Positions 61,076 through 64,000 of a DNA stretch of 64,000 bases are shown piece after piece (position 1 is the stretch's first letter; each line of letters opens with the position of its first letter). Source of the stretch: Kalaharituber pfeilii (lineage: Eukaryota; Ascomycota; Pezizomycetes; Pezizales; Pezizaceae); contig WHUZ01000016.1 in the NCBI GenBank assembly GCA_015179045.1, forward strand, positions 496,001 through 560,000, in the 5' to 3' direction. A model generated the notes under the pieces. The model ran no database searches. It was given only the letters and a program-made list of their open reading frames with translations, and was not told where the DNA came from. Made by a program: the position numbers and the translations under genes.

Positions 61076-62533
61076 TAATGCACTACAAGAGTAATTGGCG
61101 TAAGAATCAGAGCACAGAGGTATGAAAGGTGAACTATAGGTCTCATTAATGGGAGAGCTTAATTTGAGTGATTACTGCACCTGTGAGATGGGGAGCTTAA
61201 CTTGAGTTATTGCTGCACCTGTTAACAACTACATTCTGTTCTAGACATTTGTTTCCAGACTTAGTCAACCGACTCCAATCATTTATGCTCGATACGGACT
61301 CTTAGGGTAACCGAACATAGTAGCAATGATGCCACATAGTATCCATGAGGCTATGATGATGATGAGGGATGACGCATGGTGATGGTGCCATGAATGACAA
61401 CATGCTGATGAAAGATATTTAGCCCTTGATGTCATATAGAATAATGCAATGAACGACGCGCTGGAGGCCTATATATAGAGAGGCCCAAAGGGCCCTATAC
61501 AACGGTCAAGTTTCAAGCGTTGTCCTGAGTTACACCTACATTTCGCTGCCATCGCAGATACGGTAACATGGAGAGTTCCCCGGCTATTGTTCGAAAAATA
61601 TATCCAAATGCCTTTAGTGGTGATTGGACAAAAGCAGTCACTTAATATTACAGTGACGAAATGTCTCTATCCAGTCACTTTTTCTAACTGGATGCAGGTA
61701 GGGGTAAGCGGTGCTAGCTATCAACCGCCAATCTAGTAGTACGTACAGCCCATGCTCAGATCCATGCAAGGATAGTTTGGAACCGTTGGGAAACAAAATT
61801 GATCGATACTTCTCATGTTACCTCACCTCTAGCCACTGATATTTGCTTCAGCTCACGCATGCCCGTCTCCTACTACCTCACATCACATCTCGTTGCCATA
61901 CCTCATATCATCTCGCATTACCTCGCGTCACATCGGCTCGCTTCACACCCACGTATTTTCAAAATGATGACAATGTTCGCATCATTCCTACGTGCCCACT
62001 GTTTCACTTGACTCCCATTCCTTCCATAATGGGAAATCACGATGCCTCCATGACCTCACAGACATCTGATCATATGAGCAATCTCTAACTTATCATGTAC
62101 ATGTCTAACTGGACATTACTCCAGGGCTCTAACAGTAGGTATTGCTTCTGCTTTGGTTACCGCCGTAGGCAATAGTACGATAGTGCTTTCTAGACTTCGA
62201 AAGGGCTGCAGCGAAAACATAAAGACATAGCCATAGGTGTAGGTGCCGGCCTTGGAATTGTAGACTATGCCGCTGTCAGGTACGATGAATAGGAACTTGT
62301 TTGCAGCTGCCAAATGCTCAAAGGGCAAAGAGGTATTGAATCATTCGATGAAGTAATCAAGTTCCCTATGCAGGTAATGTCTCTGCTTGATTGTAGTCAG
62401 ATCCTGGTGTTCTGGTGATTTTCGAGTAATCTACTTCGGTACGATCCCAGGTAATTATAGTTCAAGTAGGTTTCTAGCATATGCACCTTACTGCACTTTG
62501 CGCCACTTTGTTGACTTGTTTCAACAACAGAAG
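61076..62533. other. Gene-poor spacer
   Basis: A 40-bp tandem repeat (GGGAGCTTAACTTGAGTTAT type) lies at 61152-61222. A CTATATATAGAGAGGCCC segment at 61468-61486 resembles an LTR or gene core promoter. 61800-61950 has CATCTCGCATTACCTCGC-like short repeats. No supported gene. Confidence 0.35.
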
Positions 62534-62749
62534 GCCCGGATTGGCCTAAACAATCAGGCCAGGCCGTGAGGGCCACCTGGACCGGCCCAGGCGCCCTGAA
62601 ACAATCAGCCAGTTCAGGCCGGTTCAGGCTAATCAGGCTAATCGGGTTTTAGAAGTAGATAGAAATTTCTTTGTTTGTTAAGCCTGTCTCCGGGCTTCGA
62701 GGGCTTGCCCAGGGACCCTGCCATGGCCACGTGCTACAAGCGGGGTTAT

Positions 62750-62780
<31 letters not shown>

Positions 62781-63030
62781 GGCTAATCAGGCTAATCAGG
62801 CTAGCCCAGGCCAATAAGGCCGGCCCAGGGCAATCAGGTCGGTCCAGGCCATTCAGGCCAGCCCAGGCCATTCAGGCCAGCCCAAGCCATTCAGGCAGGT
62901 TTAAGCCAATTAAACGAATCATTCCACAGCTATCCAGCTGAATTGAGGCCAGCATTTACCAGATTGTTTGAGTATTTAAATGAGTAGAATCTCCTATATA
63001 TCTAGAATTCTAAACAGCAGCAGTCTATAA
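62534..63030. mobile_element. GGCC-array element end plus conserved leader, with a LINE-B tail inserted
   Basis: The GGCC arrays (62550-62643 and 62781-62905) are followed by a ~125-bp leader (62906-63040). The leader is about 90% identical to 58454-58590, and the differences are transitions. No CAATGAATCC terminus is visible on either side, so this copy is rearranged or a longer relative of the 58.3-kb MITE. Confidence 0.65.
62644..62780 (+). mobile_element. LINE-B short insertion, 137 bp
   Basis: A ~30-bp 3' UTR piece, AAGCCTGTCTCCGGGCTT hairpin, GGGC-TT-GCCC stem, tail and poly(A). Flanked by GGCTAATCAGGCTAATC (62627-62643, 62781-62797) in repetitive host sequence. Confidence 0.85.
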
Positions 63031-63042
63031 CTTTCGTTAAGA

Positions 63043-63324
63043 ATGGATTTGTCAAATTCTCTCAATACTAACCCGGAGGTTGCTCAACAGGTTGCAGAGG
63101 CTGTTGCTATGATTTATCCAAGAGGGTGTGAAGGAGATTCTAGTTCTACTTCTAGTTCTAGAGCTTTTTCTACTAAGCAGATGATTGGAATTGTCTGTAG
63201 TTGTCTTCTTGCTTCATTCCTTCTCATTCTTTTTATTGAGTGGTGTTTTATGTGGTGGTCTAGAAGAAAAGTACAGAAGAAGTCTTCTGCCCAAGTATAT
63301 AGAATGGAAGCGGTAGAGGTATAA
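63043..63324 (+). CDS. Small single-pass membrane protein ORF (93 aa), unknown
   Basis: ATG at 63043, 93 codons. Residues 1-45 are polar and Ser-rich (SSSTSSSRAFSTK). Residues 47-72 form one hydrophobic helix (MIGIVCSCLLASFLLILFIE then WCFMWW), followed by a basic stop-transfer tail (SRRKVQKKSS). It begins right after the leader shared with the 58.3-kb MITE; in that copy an ATG sits at the same place but opens a different 22-codon frame. A TATTTAAA motif is about 60 bp upstream. No homologue known to me. It may be cargo of the GGCC-array element or a chance frame. Confidence 0.4.
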   Translation: MDLSNSLNTNPEVAQQVAEAVAMIYPRGCEGDSSSTSSSRAFSTKQMIGIVCSCLLASFLLILFIEWCFMWWSRRKVQKKSSAQVYRMEAVEV

Positions 63325-63534
63325 TACTGGTCTAGATGGAAGTATTAAATATATTCAATAGTTGTTTAGTTTCTATTACTAAAGTAGTTGATTGCTATTA
63401 CTAATACTACAAAGTGTTTTATCTATATAGGTACTATAAGAATCTTTACTAGTACTATAGTAGACTTTCAAGTAGAAATATAATATTGTTACTATTATAG
63501 CTATTGCTAGAGATTACTAATATAAGAAGACTTA

Positions 63535-64000
63535 TGTGATAAACCGATTCCCGCCTTCCCGCCCGATGCCTCAACCCGGTGGACCCCTCGCCCAAGACCC
63601 TCCAGCTCCGGTCCTATACTGGCAATCAACATACTATATGCCAGTACTCGTACACGTGCAGCTGACCCTGACCCCCTCGCAACTCGCCAGACTCCTTCTA
63701 GCACTCCGGTATATATCTCTGTACCTGTGAACTCACTTAAGCAACATGGCCGCCAGCATCCCGGTCATCACTCGAACCCGAGAACCTGCCAGAATCTGCT
63801 AGAAGAACCCGGATCCCTAGAACCTGCTGGAAAGCCCTAGAACCTGCTGGAAGACCCCCGAATCCACCAGCGACAGGTATCACTCAGCTCATTCCCGGAT
63901 ATTCCTGACGCTTCTACCTGCTTCCAGTCATTTCCTTGGCCCTCCATGTACTTCCAGTCGTTTCCTTGGTCTTCCATGTCCTTTGTTTATTTGTTTGCTC
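63535..64000 (+). mobile_element. LTR-1, continuing past the window end
   Basis: Starts TGTGATAAACCGATTCCCGC. It matches 46173-46440 and, in reverse, 10417-10023 plus 7064-6890. At about 63885-63905 it has CTCAGCTCATTCCCGG, the unoccupied equivalent of the LINE-A1 target GGAATGAGCTC. Contains AGAACCTGCTGGAA repeats. No coding sequence. Confidence 0.75.

Noticed and set aside
61800..62080. CTCAC/CATCTCGC-rich stretch considered as telomere-like or regulatory repeats
   Set aside because: Units are too irregular and do not match TTAGGG-type telomere repeats.

Overview
The window looks like a transposon-dense stretch of a filamentous ascomycete genome (Pezizomycotina-like; the species cannot be named from the sequence). 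The reasons are Tad1-type LINEs with RNase H domains, Ty3/gypsy and Ty1/copia remnants carrying C-to-T/G-to-A type stop codons of the kind left by repeat-induced point mutation (RIP), short GT-AG introns of 53-91 bp, and fragments of typically fungal genes (a Scw1/Whi3-type RRM protein, an NFX1-type helicase, a fungal HNH protein). Only four spliced genes or gene ends and one tRNA look like host genes. Almost everything else is mobile or repetitive DNA, inserted into itself up to four layers deep.

Layout. 0-1.3 kb: hAT transposase tail and a two-exon gene. 1.3-5.4 kb: sparse and AT-rich, with a 12-bp array. 5.4-10.8 kb: an LTR element broken by a LINE-A copy with a perfect 11-bp target duplication, and by a nest of LINE-B tail, ORF1-only element and hAT MITE. 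11.4-12.1 kb: an intact coiled-coil/membrane gene. 12.6-17.7 kb: mariner remnant, LINE pieces, ankyrin and RRM pseudogenes. 17.7-24.9 kb: a LINE-B copy split by a 5.5-kb LINE-A element that keeps both ends but has lost its reverse transcriptase core. 24.9-32.5 kb: satellites (about 57-60 bp, 12 bp, 58 bp and 73 bp units) enclosing a copia remnant. 32.5-40.8 kb: DNA transposons (Mutator-like, three Tc1/mariner-like, foldback MITEs). 41.3-50.9 kb: gypsy and LINE remnants and a complete 1.6-kb retroposon encoding only a truncated ORF1. 51.3-56.4 kb: NFX1-helicase 3' end, LINE-B, HNH gene, intron-containing tRNA-Ala(CGC). 56.8-64 kb: more LINE tails, a hAT MITE built of GGCC arrays, a copia scrap, a small membrane-protein ORF and the start of another LTR.

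The main theme is retroposition by two LINE families (A and B) whose RNA 3' ends fold into different hairpins. Base-pair-preserving changes between copies support both folds. More than twenty insertions consist of little but that 3' tail plus poly(A). At least ten are 43-160 bp long, and most of these have 7-17 bp target duplications, so the tail itself appears to be the mobile unit. The same two tails are carried by ORF1-only elements and by the RT-less LINE.
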